From the NCBI GenBank assembly GCA_020026155.1, contig JAHHQX010000004.1, forward strand, positions 1 through 64,000: a DNA stretch of 64,000 bases. Direction: 5' to 3'. The position numbers and the translations under genes are program-made. Source of the stretch: Actinobacillus sp. Lineage in GTDB: Bacteria; Pseudomonadota; Gammaproteobacteria; Enterobacterales; Pasteurellaceae. The number at the start of each line of letters is the position of its first letter. Positions within the stretch are counted from its first letter, which is position 1. Shown piece by piece: positions 28,775 to 36,749 of the stretch. Below the pieces are notes generated by a model. That model was not told the DNA's origin, searched no databases, and worked only from the letters and a program-made list of their open reading frames with translations.

Positions 28775-29134
28775 TTAATCTAAAAATTTCCAGATGTAGC
28801 CATTTCCAGTTTTGAATTGACCGCTTGCGACTTTATAAATCATGTTTCTGCTGATATCGTTTAGTTGAACTGCCTCTTCGATACTGCCGTAGATTTTCAA
28901 AATTTTTCCTTTTAGTGAGCATTTGGCGATTTGTTTTTTTCTATGATCACGATTTGGTTTTATCTCTTTCCAAATGAATCCTGCACATGTTTGGCTTTCG
29001 CCAGTAATGGCATTTCTAATTGCTTGCCAGCTTCTGAAATTCTGCCGTCCTGCTTCGTGCATGTTTGGATAGGTGGCGAGTAGCTCGCCACTTAGACTAA
29101 ATTTTTGGACTGGTCGTCCTGTCCTTGCTGTCAT
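28775..29134 (-). CDS. two tandem NUMOD1-like repeats without nuclease
   Basis: A 119-residue protein consisting of two copies of a roughly 50-residue module, each running from a 'K-x-SL-x-G-x3-x-Y' start to 'T-x2-GFIWK' or 'TGNGYIWKF' (about 8-58 and 67-118). This is the NUMOD1 pattern found at the DNA-contacting end of homing endonucleases, here free-standing. A small DNA-binding or regulatory role is likely. The exact function is unknown. Confidence 0.6.
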   Translation of the reverse strand: MTARTGRPVQKFSLSGELLATYPNMHEAGRQNFRSWQAIRNAITGESQTCAGFIWKEIKPNRDHRKKQIAKCSLKGKILKIYGSIEEAVQLNDISRNMIYKVASGQFKTGNGYIWKFLD

Positions 29135-29154
29135 TTTGTCCCCCGTATTAAAAT

Positions 29155-29721
29155 TTAAAAAGGAATACGATCATTAAACGGTTTTTCTTGGGTTGGTGCA
29201 GGGACCGATTTAATCGGTGCTGGAGCGTCTTTGACTGTTTTTAATAAGAAGTCAATGCGGGTTGCATCTACACCTGTTTCACGTTCTTTGAAAGTCTGCA
29301 GTGTGTTTGGGTCGTAGAAATCAAGTACGTTTAGGCTTGAGGTTTCTGTACCATCAGCTTTTGTTAAGTAGCGTTTTTGGACGAATACGCCGATAGTTTT
29401 ATCGGTGAGTTCCGGTGCAACTTGCTTATCGTAGAATTTTTCACTGGTTAACTGTTTAACGCCGACTAAACCCATGAGCGCATGGATTAGGCGCACACCG
29501 AATTGAAGCTGTTCGTCTTTGGCATTTTGATAATACAAGTTCAGGAAGTTAATGCTTTCTCCGTTCATGGTTTCGCCATTAAGTTCTAAGTACTTGACGC
29601 CGTTATTGCTGATACGCCAAAAGGCAGCTTTGATTGTAAATTCGTATGCGCCAGTTTCGGTGATATATCCTGTGAAGCCAGCTTTCATTGCGTTGTCACG
29701 GTTTTCTTTAAACATAATCAT
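29155..29721 (-). CDS. single-stranded DNA-binding-like protein
   Basis: A 188-residue protein directly upstream of the small NUMOD1 gene and downstream of the replication gene. The body has a beta-rich OB-like pattern (FTIKAAFWRISNNGVKYLEL). The C-terminus PFNDRIPF closely imitates the acidic DDIPF tip with which SSB recruits replication and repair enzymes. Similar phage proteins are annotated as DUF669 or SSB-like. It probably coats single strands made during rolling-circle replication. Confidence 0.65.
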   Translation of the reverse strand: MIMFKENRDNAMKAGFTGYITETGAYEFTIKAAFWRISNNGVKYLELNGETMNGESINFLNLYYQNAKDEQLQFGVRLIHALMGLVGVKQLTSEKFYDKQVAPELTDKTIGVFVQKRYLTKADGTETSSLNVLDFYDPNTLQTFKERETGVDATRIDFLLKTVKDAPAPIKSVPAPTQEKPFNDRIPF

Positions 29722-29767
29722 GGTTTTTTCCTTATTTTTTAGTTGTTAAATGTCGCGCCTATTTGAA

Positions 29768-32092
29768 TTAATAGGCGATTGGTTTAATTTCATGAGCGAT
29801 TTGTTGGAGAATTTCCATTGCTTTTATCGCTTTTAGTGTTTTCTCTAGCTCTTTTTCTGGATCTTCGCGTTGGATTTCGGTGATTTTTTCACTTTCGTCT
29901 AGATTTTTACGGTTACAGTTACTGACACAAACCCAAGGGGTTTTGTCTTCACGTTTTGCGGTTTGAAGTTCTGCCTGCTGGGCGTCAAAGTCCGCTGGCT
30001 TTTTCTTAATAAGCCATTTTTTAAGACGTGTTTTGATGTAGCGTCCTGTTTCTGCAAGTTTGTCTGCCATTAGTTGAATACCATCTACTGCCATGCGTAC
30101 TGTTCCTGCTTGAGTTGTTTTTTCTTCGTAATGAAGTGCTAATAGGCTTTCATCTCTTTTGGTGAATACGCCTTGCTTGCCTTTCAATAAAAGGAATTTG
30201 CCAAAGTCGCCGACATCAGCGACTTTACGAATTTCTTCTACTTCTTCTTGTTCTACTTCACCTTTTAATTGGCGCACTTGACGCCATACGGAAATTTGTA
30301 GATTCCCGATAAATTGGAATTGTCTAATTCCCCAAAGGCTTGCCCATGCACTTGCGTTAAAAGCTGTTTCTTTGAGTGTTTGGCTGTCTTTGAGTTGGTT
30401 GCCATCGAGATCAACCATTTCATCACTTAAATCGGCATTTAAATTGTTATAAGGAATGTTCTTGCGAATGTACTTCACCATATACACGGCAGGGCTGACT
30501 TCACGTTCATTGCCTTCTTTGTCAATGTACGTTTTGCGTTCTAGCACTTTGAAATTAAAACGGTGTTTGTCTGCACCTGGTTCGTTGCCGTCTTCTTTAT
30601 AGGCTTGTTGTTTGAATAAATAGATGAAAACCTCGAACTCTTTAAGTGGAGTCGCGTTTTTATGGTTTTTATCCATTTCTTCTTGGGTTGCCCATACAAG
30701 GGATTGCGTGCCTGTCGCATTGGTGAAATAAGCGTTTTTACCGTTGTAGTTCGCAAGTTTTGTGGCGATATGTAAAAGCAAATGCCAGTGCGGTGTGCCG
30801 TCGTGGTGTGGTTCGGTTACACGTAATCCAGCGGTTTTAATGCCGTATTTAGACGCTTGTGCGCGGACGCGTTTCCAGACGCTGTTTAAGTACTGTTGCG
30901 TTTGGCGAGGGGAGTTACCGTTCCAGTTTGGGTTGACTTCACCAGTGAGTGATGAAATTGCGTGGTATTTACTTGGTGCGGTTAAGGTAAAGAATACGGC
31001 TTGATACTCATCTTTCCGCATGGTATGACCGTTCACGTCCATGAAGTTTTGTGGGTTTAATGACGCCATAATGCCGTTGTTTTGTACGCTTAATTCAATC
31101 GCACGCATTTGTGGGTTGGCTGAGCTTTTGCACCATTGTGAAAAGAGTTCTAAACGTTCTTCTGGGTTGTCCTCGTTTTCAATGATCATGCCTTTTAAGA
31201 AATCTTGTTGCGCACGTAATTTGGCACGGTATTGATACAAACTTATTGCACTTACATAAAGTGAAGTCTTTTTGCTGACTTCACCGCATGCGATGCGGAT
31301 ATGTTCATTGATGCGAAGTTGGGCAGTGGTTAAGCGACGTTTCCAGCATTTGGCATTTTGCATTTTGGTCACTTCATCAACCATTGCGTTGAAGTTGGTG
31401 CGTTTGCCGTCTTGGAATTGGCGATATTGTGGCTGTTCAAAGCCTAATGCTTCGCAATTTTGCGCGCAGACACGATAAAGTTTAATGAAATAGCTTTCCA
31501 TTTCTTCATCGGTAAATTGATGATCGGCGTCCATTTGGTTTTTCAATAATTCCACGAATGCGTGCTGAATATTCAAAAAGCAGTCTGCAAGATTACGACT
31601 TAATGATTCTATGCGGGATTCTGTGAACATGTGGAACGGCACGCCACGTTGAAGAATAGTTGTGTCAAAAAGCGCATCAAGAAGTGCGGTCACTTCTTGT
31701 TGCGTTTTCGGATTTCCAGTCAATGCACCTTTCGCCATTTCTTGAATGAGCAACGGCTCTTTGATGAATTTGCACCATCCATCAAAGTTGTAGTGGTATT
31801 GGTTTAAAACTTTGGTTACGGTATTGTTGAGAGTTAGGCGTAACCAGCTCATCGCTTGTTCTGCACGTTCAATCGGTGCGGGTTGTGGATTTTCGACAAC
31901 TTTATCCACGCCAAATGGATTGGCGTAAGTTTCAAAAACTTTGCCTGTTTTGTATTGTTTTACGAATAGTTTTTTAAAATGTTCGCGCTGACGTTTCGTT
32001 GGGAGAACACGTAATATTTTTTCAATTTCTACTACGTGTTCTCTTGTAATGATGATGTCTTTAAATAATGCGAGTTGTTCTTGGTTTTCCAT
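29768..32092 (-). CDS. A: rolling-circle replication initiator (GpA/HP1 Rep family)
   Basis: A 774-residue replication endonuclease, the length of HP1 Rep (775). It has the HUH motif in GTPHWHLLLHIA and the paired tyrosines of the P2 A family in VYMVKYIRKN (YxxxY), which nick the origin and join ends. The N-terminal 300 residues are helical. A USS core sits inside the gene near 31683. The origin itself probably lies within the gene, as in P2, but I could not identify it. It overlaps the upstream gene by 32 bases. Confidence 0.92.
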   Translation of the reverse strand: MENQEQLALFKDIIITREHVVEIEKILRVLPTKRQREHFKKLFVKQYKTGKVFETYANPFGVDKVVENPQPAPIERAEQAMSWLRLTLNNTVTKVLNQYHYNFDGWCKFIKEPLLIQEMAKGALTGNPKTQQEVTALLDALFDTTILQRGVPFHMFTESRIESLSRNLADCFLNIQHAFVELLKNQMDADHQFTDEEMESYFIKLYRVCAQNCEALGFEQPQYRQFQDGKRTNFNAMVDEVTKMQNAKCWKRRLTTAQLRINEHIRIACGEVSKKTSLYVSAISLYQYRAKLRAQQDFLKGMIIENEDNPEERLELFSQWCKSSANPQMRAIELSVQNNGIMASLNPQNFMDVNGHTMRKDEYQAVFFTLTAPSKYHAISSLTGEVNPNWNGNSPRQTQQYLNSVWKRVRAQASKYGIKTAGLRVTEPHHDGTPHWHLLLHIATKLANYNGKNAYFTNATGTQSLVWATQEEMDKNHKNATPLKEFEVFIYLFKQQAYKEDGNEPGADKHRFNFKVLERKTYIDKEGNEREVSPAVYMVKYIRKNIPYNNLNADLSDEMVDLDGNQLKDSQTLKETAFNASAWASLWGIRQFQFIGNLQISVWRQVRQLKGEVEQEEVEEIRKVADVGDFGKFLLLKGKQGVFTKRDESLLALHYEEKTTQAGTVRMAVDGIQLMADKLAETGRYIKTRLKKWLIKKKPADFDAQQAELQTAKREDKTPWVCVSNCNRKNLDESEKITEIQREDPEKELEKTLKAIKAMEILQQIAHEIKPIAY

Positions 32093-32417
32093 AATTCATC
32101 ACTTGATAATTTGGTTTAATTCTTGTTTCTTCCCACTCTTTAAGTAGAGTTCTTTTATCAGGTACAAAGTCTTTATTTTTATTTTTAATGAAGTTCCGAC
32201 ATTTCTCGTTGTATCGCCATTGGGTAATGAGGAACCCGATAAAATTCATTGCTGCAGCTTTTCCTGAAAATTCATTCAATTTGTATGAATTTTTCTGTCT
32301 TGGCTTGCCATTCTCCTCATAGAATTTCCAGAATAGACATCGTCTTATTTCTTCATCTAACTCATTAAAATTTAAATTTTTATTTAATGATTTTCTGATT
32401 TCATCAAATGGGTTCAT
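32061..32417 (-). CDS. conserved phage hypothetical protein
   Basis: A 118-residue basic protein between the zinc finger gene and the replication gene. No recognised domain. It has a central aromatic segment (AAMNFIGFLITQWRYNEKCRNFI) and a basic C-terminus. Overlap with the replication gene at one end and one-base contact with the zinc finger gene at the other imply translational coupling. Confidence 0.6.
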   Translation of the reverse strand: MNPFDEIRKSLNKNLNFNELDEEIRRCLFWKFYEENGKPRQKNSYKLNEFSGKAAAMNFIGFLITQWRYNEKCRNFIKNKNKDFVPDKRTLLKEWEETRIKPNYQVMNYGKPRTTRII

Positions 32418-32653
32418 TATTTCTCCTGAAATAGTTTCCCTTGTTGTCCATAATTTTCACTTTGCCAGTCTTTTGGGTCTATCTTGTTATGAATTGCCTC
32501 GTAAAACTCTGCAACTCCCCATTGCACTTTCATTTTTGAAAGGCAGTTATTGCAAATTCCCCATGTTTCGCCTGATGTGTTTGTGACGGCATTGCTTGTT
32601 CTTACTCTGATATCAGTTAGTCCACATTTACGGCACGGTACGTTGATCTTCAT
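32417..32653 (-). CDS. Ogr/Delta-like zinc finger protein
   Basis: A 78-residue protein with CRKCG and CNNC pairs spaced by about 26 residues, and an RTSNAVTNTSGETW stretch between them. This resembles the P2 Ogr/Delta late-gene activators (CPLC, ARTSRYITDTT, CQNVNC). If so it would switch on the late promoters through RNA polymerase alpha. In P2 ogr lies beside gene D, whereas here the candidate sits in the early operon. A generic zinc ribbon is the alternative. Confidence 0.55.
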   Translation of the reverse strand: MKINVPCRKCGLTDIRVRTSNAVTNTSGETWGICNNCLSKMKVQWGVAEFYEAIHNKIDPKDWQSENYGQQGKLFQEK

Positions 32654-32662
32654 ACTTCTTAC

Positions 32663-32929
32663 TTACTCCACGTCACAACTCATTGCTGAACCATTGGTAA
32701 ATTTATAAAAAGCCTCTCCGTCCATTACGGTGACGTCTTTTAATTTTGCTGGATCGATACGTTTAATGCCTGAACGTAGTTGGCACGTTAGGGTGTAGTG
32801 ACCTGACTTAATGCCTTGGTATAGGTCTTTTCCTTGGTGATAATCCGCCATGGCGTCGGTACTTTTAAGGGCAATCGCTGCGATAAAAAGGCTTGCTAAT
32901 GCAACGGCGGTTTTAGTTGTTGGTTTCAT
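32663..32929 (-). CDS. small exported phage protein
   Basis: An 88-residue protein with a hydrophobic signal-like N-terminus (KTAVALASLFIAAIALKSTDAMA) and a short mature part holding two cysteines (LTCQL, MSCDVE) that could form a disulfide. No family recognised. Exported early phage proteins sometimes alter the envelope, but nothing here proves that. Confidence 0.55.
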   Translation of the reverse strand: MKPTTKTAVALASLFIAAIALKSTDAMADYHQGKDLYQGIKSGHYTLTCQLRSGIKRIDPAKLKDVTVMDGEAFYKFTNGSAMSCDVE

Positions 32930-32965
32930 CTTTGTGGACTCCTTTTTTAGGTAAAAAAAATTCGC

Positions 32966-33187
32966 CTATCGGCGTTGTTTTCGGTGATCGAGTGCTTTTA
33001 CAAGTTCCTCGACAGTGATTTCATTTTTTGTTGCGTCGCTTATGGCTTGAATGTATTTGGAGTTAACTCCTTCGCCTTTTAACCAACGACTAATTGTGAA
33101 TTGAGATACTCCTATTTTTCTTGCCAATTCTTGTTGACTGCCATTTATTTGAATAGCTTTTTCAAAGATTTCTTTTAAATTCCGCAT
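32966..33187 (-). CDS. Cro-like repressor
   Basis: A 73-residue helix-turn-helix protein (SQQELARKIGVSQFTISRWLKG, about residues 17-38) of the Cro/YdaS type. It is the first gene of the leftward early operon and divergent from the CI-like repressor, with an operator-rich gap between them. It is expected to favour lytic growth by shutting off CI. Confidence 0.82.
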   Translation of the reverse strand: MRNLKEIFEKAIQINGSQQELARKIGVSQFTISRWLKGEGVNSKYIQAISDATKNEITVEELVKALDHRKQRR

Positions 33188-33379
33188 TTCTCTCCTTCGT
33201 AATAAACGTTTACTTTTTAAAAGTTGCTTTTATATTAAAAGTATTCTTTTTAAAAAGCAAGTATAAAGTTATACCTTTTAAATGTTTTCTTTTTGTCTTT
33301 TAAAAAGAAAACGTTTAAAATGCACTAAATTTCATTTAGTTATCTGTTTTTAAAAGTTTTTTATTTTTTTGGAGGAGCA
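33188..33379. promoter_or_regulatory. lysis-lysogeny operator region
   Basis: A 192-base gap between the divergent cro and cI genes. It holds four copies of a palindromic CTTTTTAAAAAG-like site (33212-33224, 33246-33257, 33297-33307, 33346-33357) and two AAACGTTT palindromes (33204-33211, 33309-33316). The spacing is roughly 34, 51 and 50 bases. The likely reading is a set of CI/Cro operators over the divergent promoters, with the sequence too AT-rich to call -10 and -35 boxes reliably. Confidence 0.7.
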
Positions 33380-34084
33380 ATGGGCACATTGGCAACAAGA
33401 TTGAGAAAAGCACTAAATGATGCAAATTTAACTCAAGAAAAATTAGCGAACGCCATTGGTAAATCGCAAAATTCCATTTCTTTAATTCTTCAAGGTAAAA
33501 CTAAAAATCCAGGTAACATTGTTGAGATTGCTAGAGTTTTAAACGTTGACCCTGCTTGGTTAAGTACGGGTGAAGGTGATGCTCCAGATTTTTCAGGCGT
33601 GCCTATAAATTTTTCTGAAAATCGGGGCGTGAGTGAAGAAAACGATGATTTAATTCGTGTAAGCGTGTTAGATGTTGAAGCAAGCTGTGGTAATGGTTTA
33701 GTTCCACTTTATGACAATGCTGAAGCTATTCGAGATATGGTTTTTACACGTGATTTCTTTTTACAACAGTTTGGTCGGACTTCGTCAAAAGGGATTAACC
33801 TTATCAATGCGAAAGGCGATTCAATGGAGCCGACAATTAAAAGCGGTGCGGTGATTTTTGTAGATACTGCTGTGCGTGAATTTTGTGGCGATGGGATTTA
33901 TTTCTTTACTTTTGATGGTCAGCGCTATTTGAAACGTTTACAAGCGGTTAAGAATAAGTTCCTCGTAATTTCAGATAATGATTGCTATAAATCTTGGGAA
34001 ATTACTCGTGAAGAAGAAGATCGCTTACAAATTTGGGGACGTGCGTTACAAATTTTAGATTTAGTGTGGCGTAAAGTCGGTTGA
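33380..34084 (+). CDS. cI: CI-like phage repressor (HTH + S24 peptidase)
   Basis: A 234-residue lysogenic repressor. An N-terminal helix-turn-helix (TQEKLANAIGKSQNSISLIL, residues 18-37) is followed by a LexA/CI-type self-cleaving domain with Ser148 (KGDSMEPT) and Lys185 (RYLKRL). The likely cleavage point is near Ala101 in VEASCGNG. RecA-stimulated self-cleavage would couple induction to DNA damage. RBS GGAGGAG. A dispersed GGGGCGTGA motif copy lies within the linker (33611-33632). Confidence 0.92.
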   Translation: MGTLATRLRKALNDANLTQEKLANAIGKSQNSISLILQGKTKNPGNIVEIARVLNVDPAWLSTGEGDAPDFSGVPINFSENRGVSEENDDLIRVSVLDVEASCGNGLVPLYDNAEAIRDMVFTRDFFLQQFGRTSSKGINLINAKGDSMEPTIKSGAVIFVDTAVREFCGDGIYFFTFDGQRYLKRLQAVKNKFLVISDNDCYKSWEITREEEDRLQIWGRALQILDLVWRKVG

Positions 34085-34094
34085 TGAATTATTG

Positions 34095-34133
34095 GTGAGT
34101 GAGCCTGGATAAGGCTTGCTCTTTTTTTTATTT
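34095..34133 (+). terminator. imperfect terminator after cI
   Basis: AGTGAGCCT and AGGCTTGCTC form an imperfect hairpin followed by seven or more T. It may only partly stop cI transcription, so the accessory genes beyond could be transcribed in the lysogen. Confidence 0.6.
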
Positions 34134-34148
34134 TTTAAAGAGGAAGTC

Positions 34149-35861
34149 ATGTGGGATACGGTAGCCTCACTAACTAGCATTATTCTTTTTATATTTAGTG
34201 TCATCATTATCCTCGGAGCACCGATAGTGATTGTTGATTATTACTATAAACGTAAAAAGCGACTAACCGCAATTATTCTTGGTGCAACACTATTCCCACT
34301 TGGATGCTTTGCAATAGCGATTATTTACATCACTGAAAGCTATTTTATAGGTATTGTTTTAACGGTAATTTTCTCAATTCCTGGCAATATTCTTGCCAAA
34401 AAATCAGAAGATATAACTTTTGATGAAGTACAGCACCGTAATGAGCCTTATGACTCAGCTTTAAAAAGTATGGAGCGAATTAGCTCTTATCAGGAATCGC
34501 TTAAATCAGTATCAAGTCCTATTACAGAAAATACTTATTCAAAACCTGTTGCTAGCCCCAAAATCACACCAAAACCAGTGGCTAAAGTTAAATCAAAAAC
34601 GGTTGTAGCCAAGAAAGAAAAACAGATAACTAATCAGCCTGATGTTGTTTCTATTCAATCTGAAAATATCGATGCAAATACTGAAACAGTATCAGATAGT
34701 AAAAATATCGATGCGGTTGTAGCTAAGAAAGAAAAACAGATAGCTAATCAATCTGATGTTGCTCCTATTCAATCTGAAAATATCGATGCGGTAAAAGAAG
34801 TGTTACCTGCTCAGGTCACGATTTTATTTGACTATACATATAATCGTAAGCGTTCACGCCATTTAGTCGAAGTATCAAAGGTAGATGGTGATGTAATTTA
34901 TGGTTTTGATTTAGATCGTTATGAGCATTTGAAGTTTTATCTTTCCGATATTAAGAAAGAAATCGTTGAAATCAATACGGGAGAGATTTTTGATAAAGAA
35001 GCATGGGTTAAGAAATTTGAACATCACACATTTGAGTGTCGGGATAAATCTGATATTAGCATAGCAGGTGGGTACGGTTCTTATGGTGTACTTTTTACAG
35101 GTTTCTCAAAAAAACGTCGTGATGAGTTGGAAGATTTAGTGTTGCGTAGTGAAAGATTTTTCTTGCGAACAAAAGTTTGTATGGGATTGGATATGTTAAT
35201 CGTTGGACCAAAACCTGGACCTGAAAAATTACGCCGTGCAGAAGAAATGGGCATTCCAACTATGGATGAAAAAACATTTATTCAAATGATTGATGAATTT
35301 AGACAAATGAAGGAAATGGAATACAAGAAGAAAATGAATAGTACTAAAAATTTTGTTTATATCAATGCTAGCGGTAAGGTGAGTGTGCATCAGGTTGTTA
35401 ATATTACTGAGCCTGATGATTCGCATTTATTCGGTTTTTCTACCATTAAGGAGCGTCCTGTTACTTATTGTAAGGATAGAATTATTAAGGAGTTTTCTAG
35501 CCTTGATGAGGCTCAGCAATATTTTGATGCGTTATCAGAAGATGAGTTGAATGAGATTCGTAGCGGTTATTCTATTCGTGTAAGTAGTGGTGTTAAACGT
35601 CCTGCAGTCAATCGTTCTGGCTTGAGTTGTTGTTTTACTGGTTTTAAGGCTGCAGATAAGGAACGTTTAGTCGCTTTTGCTACAGAACATGAGATTAGAA
35701 CGGTTAAGAAAATTTCTTCCGTGACTGATTTTTTGGTGGTTTGCGAGGATTCTAAGACTATTGGTCAAAAAAAACTTGCCGAGGCAGAGAACTTTGGCGT
35801 GAAAGTTATGTTTGAAGATGAGTTTTATTATCTTTTAGAAACTGGGGCGTTGGGGGAGTAG
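34149..35861 (+). CDS. membrane-anchored protein with two BRCT and two WYL-like domains
   Basis: A 570-residue accessory protein. Two to three membrane helices occupy residues 8-80, followed by a low-complexity linker with a 25-residue duplication (152-176 and 190-214). Then come a WYL-like beta domain (222-290), a BRCT-like domain (298-385: GVLFTGFSKKRRDELEDL, then DMLIVGPKPGPEKLRRAEEMGIP), a second beta domain (401-482) and a second BRCT (488-570: CCFTGFKAADKERL, then TDFLVVCED...KLAEAENFGV). I chose ATG 34149 (RBS AGAGGAAG) over a TTG at 34116. BRCT and WYL modules sense phosphorylated or nicked nucleic acid and ligands, so a DNA-sensing defence role is possible. It probably forms a unit with the next gene. 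Confidence 0.72.
   Translation: MWDTVASLTSIILFIFSVIIILGAPIVIVDYYYKRKKRLTAIILGATLFPLGCFAIAIIYITESYFIGIVLTVIFSIPGNILAKKSEDITFDEVQHRNEPYDSALKSMERISSYQESLKSVSSPITENTYSKPVASPKITPKPVAKVKSKTVVAKKEKQITNQPDVVSIQSENIDANTETVSDSKNIDAVVAKKEKQIANQSDVAPIQSENIDAVKEVLPAQVTILFDYTYNRKRSRHLVEVSKVDGDVIYGFDLDRYEHLKFYLSDIKKEIVEINTGEIFDKEAWVKKFEHHTFECRDKSDISIAGGYGSYGVLFTGFSKKRRDELEDLVLRSERFFLRTKVCMGLDMLIVGPKPGPEKLRRAEEMGIPTMDEKTFIQMIDEFRQMKEMEYKKKMNSTKNFVYINASGKVSVHQVVNITEPDDSHLFGFSTIKERPVTYCKDRIIKEFSSLDEAQQYFDALSEDELNEIRSGYSIRVSSGVKRPAVNRSGLSCCFTGFKAADKERLVAFATEHEIRTVKKISSVTDFLVVCEDSKTIGQKKLAEAENFGVKVMFEDEFYYLLETGALGE
34602..34790 (+). repeat. 75-bp in-frame tandem duplication in the BRCT gene
   Basis: Bases 34602-34676 and 34716-34790 are near-identical copies, 114 bases apart, keeping the reading frame. 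They encode the repeated linker AKKEKQI..Q.DV...IQSENIDA. Such repeats can expand or contract by slippage and change the length between membrane anchor and sensor domains. Confidence 0.85.
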
Positions 35862-35909
35862 TTCTCTGATGGTTAGGGATTTTATTTCAAAATTGAGGAG
35901 TTATTAAAT

Positions 35910-36704
35910 ATGCCAGGTAATAAAAAAGCGGTTGAGGATACGAAACAAAAAGTTAAGAAAACTATTACTGTAGGGGTGGTTAGACCGATATCAGGGTATG
36001 ATGATGAGAGAGATTTCTCACATTGGGAGAATGTAGAAGAGATTATCCGAGAAAGTTTATCTGTGGAGGATGAGCATTATTGCTTTGAGGTTAAATTAGT
36101 TAGCGAGGGGAAAAATGGGGAGATCATTATGTCAACGATTATTCAAAATTTACATGATAATGATGTTATCATTTGTGATCTCAGTACTCAAAATGCCAAT
36201 GTCTTTTTTGAATTAGGTATTCGAATGGCATACCAAAAACCTTGTTTCCTCCTCGTCGATAACAAAACTACAGTCCCATTTGACATAAGTAGTGTCCGTC
36301 ATTGCAAATATCCTAGCACCCTACATTACGTACAAGTTAAGGAGTTAAAAAAAGAGATTAAGAAAAATGTTATTGAGGTTCATCAGCAATTTAAGGCAGA
36401 TAAAACAGTTTCTTATAGTCCAATATTTACTAAGAATAAAGTTACTCAAGCAAATATGACAGTAAAAGATATTTCAATGGGTGAAGATATTGAGATTAAA
36501 CTCAATTCGATAATCAACATGATGAACGCCAATCTAGGTATGATAAATAATTTTGATGGGCGTATAAATGAATTGGAATACCGATACATAGAAAATAAAT
36601 TATATGAAGATGGAATAGATTCTAATAAATTGGCTGCCAAGAGAGCAAGACAACTACTTCTAAGGGACTATTACAATAAAAATATTAGTAATAAAAATAA
36701 ATAA
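35910..36704 (+). CDS. nucleoside deoxyribosyltransferase/TIR-like protein
   Basis: A 264-residue soluble protein. Residues 20-145 have the NDT/TIR-like Rossmann pattern: VGVVRPI, NVEEIIRESL, DVIICDLSTQNANVFFELGIRMA (Asp90, Glu101 in the NVFFELG active-site motif), then CFLLVDNKTTVPFDISSVR. The C-terminal third is helical with an acidic coiled-coil segment (MGEDIEIKLNSIINMMNANLG). Related domains act as N-glycosidases or base/NAD-degrading effectors in retron toxins and TIR defence. The gene follows the BRCT gene by 48 bases on the same strand and ahead of a terminator, so the two look like an operon. Function inferred. Confidence 0.7.
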   Translation: MPGNKKAVEDTKQKVKKTITVGVVRPISGYDDERDFSHWENVEEIIRESLSVEDEHYCFEVKLVSEGKNGEIIMSTIIQNLHDNDVIICDLSTQNANVFFELGIRMAYQKPCFLLVDNKTTVPFDISSVRHCKYPSTLHYVQVKELKKEIKKNVIEVHQQFKADKTVSYSPIFTKNKVTQANMTVKDISMGEDIEIKLNSIINMMNANLGMINNFDGRINELEYRYIENKLYEDGIDSNKLAAKRARQLLLRDYYNKNISNKNK

Positions 36705-36729
36705 GAGAGAAAATTACTTCTAAGATACA

Positions 36730-36749
36730 GGCACGAGAGTGCCCTTTTC
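36730..36749 (+). terminator. terminator of the BRCT/NDT pair
   Basis: GGCAC (36730-36734) and GTGCC (36739-36743) close on a GAGA tetraloop, followed by CTTTTC. It ends the rightward accessory transcript. Confidence 0.7.
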
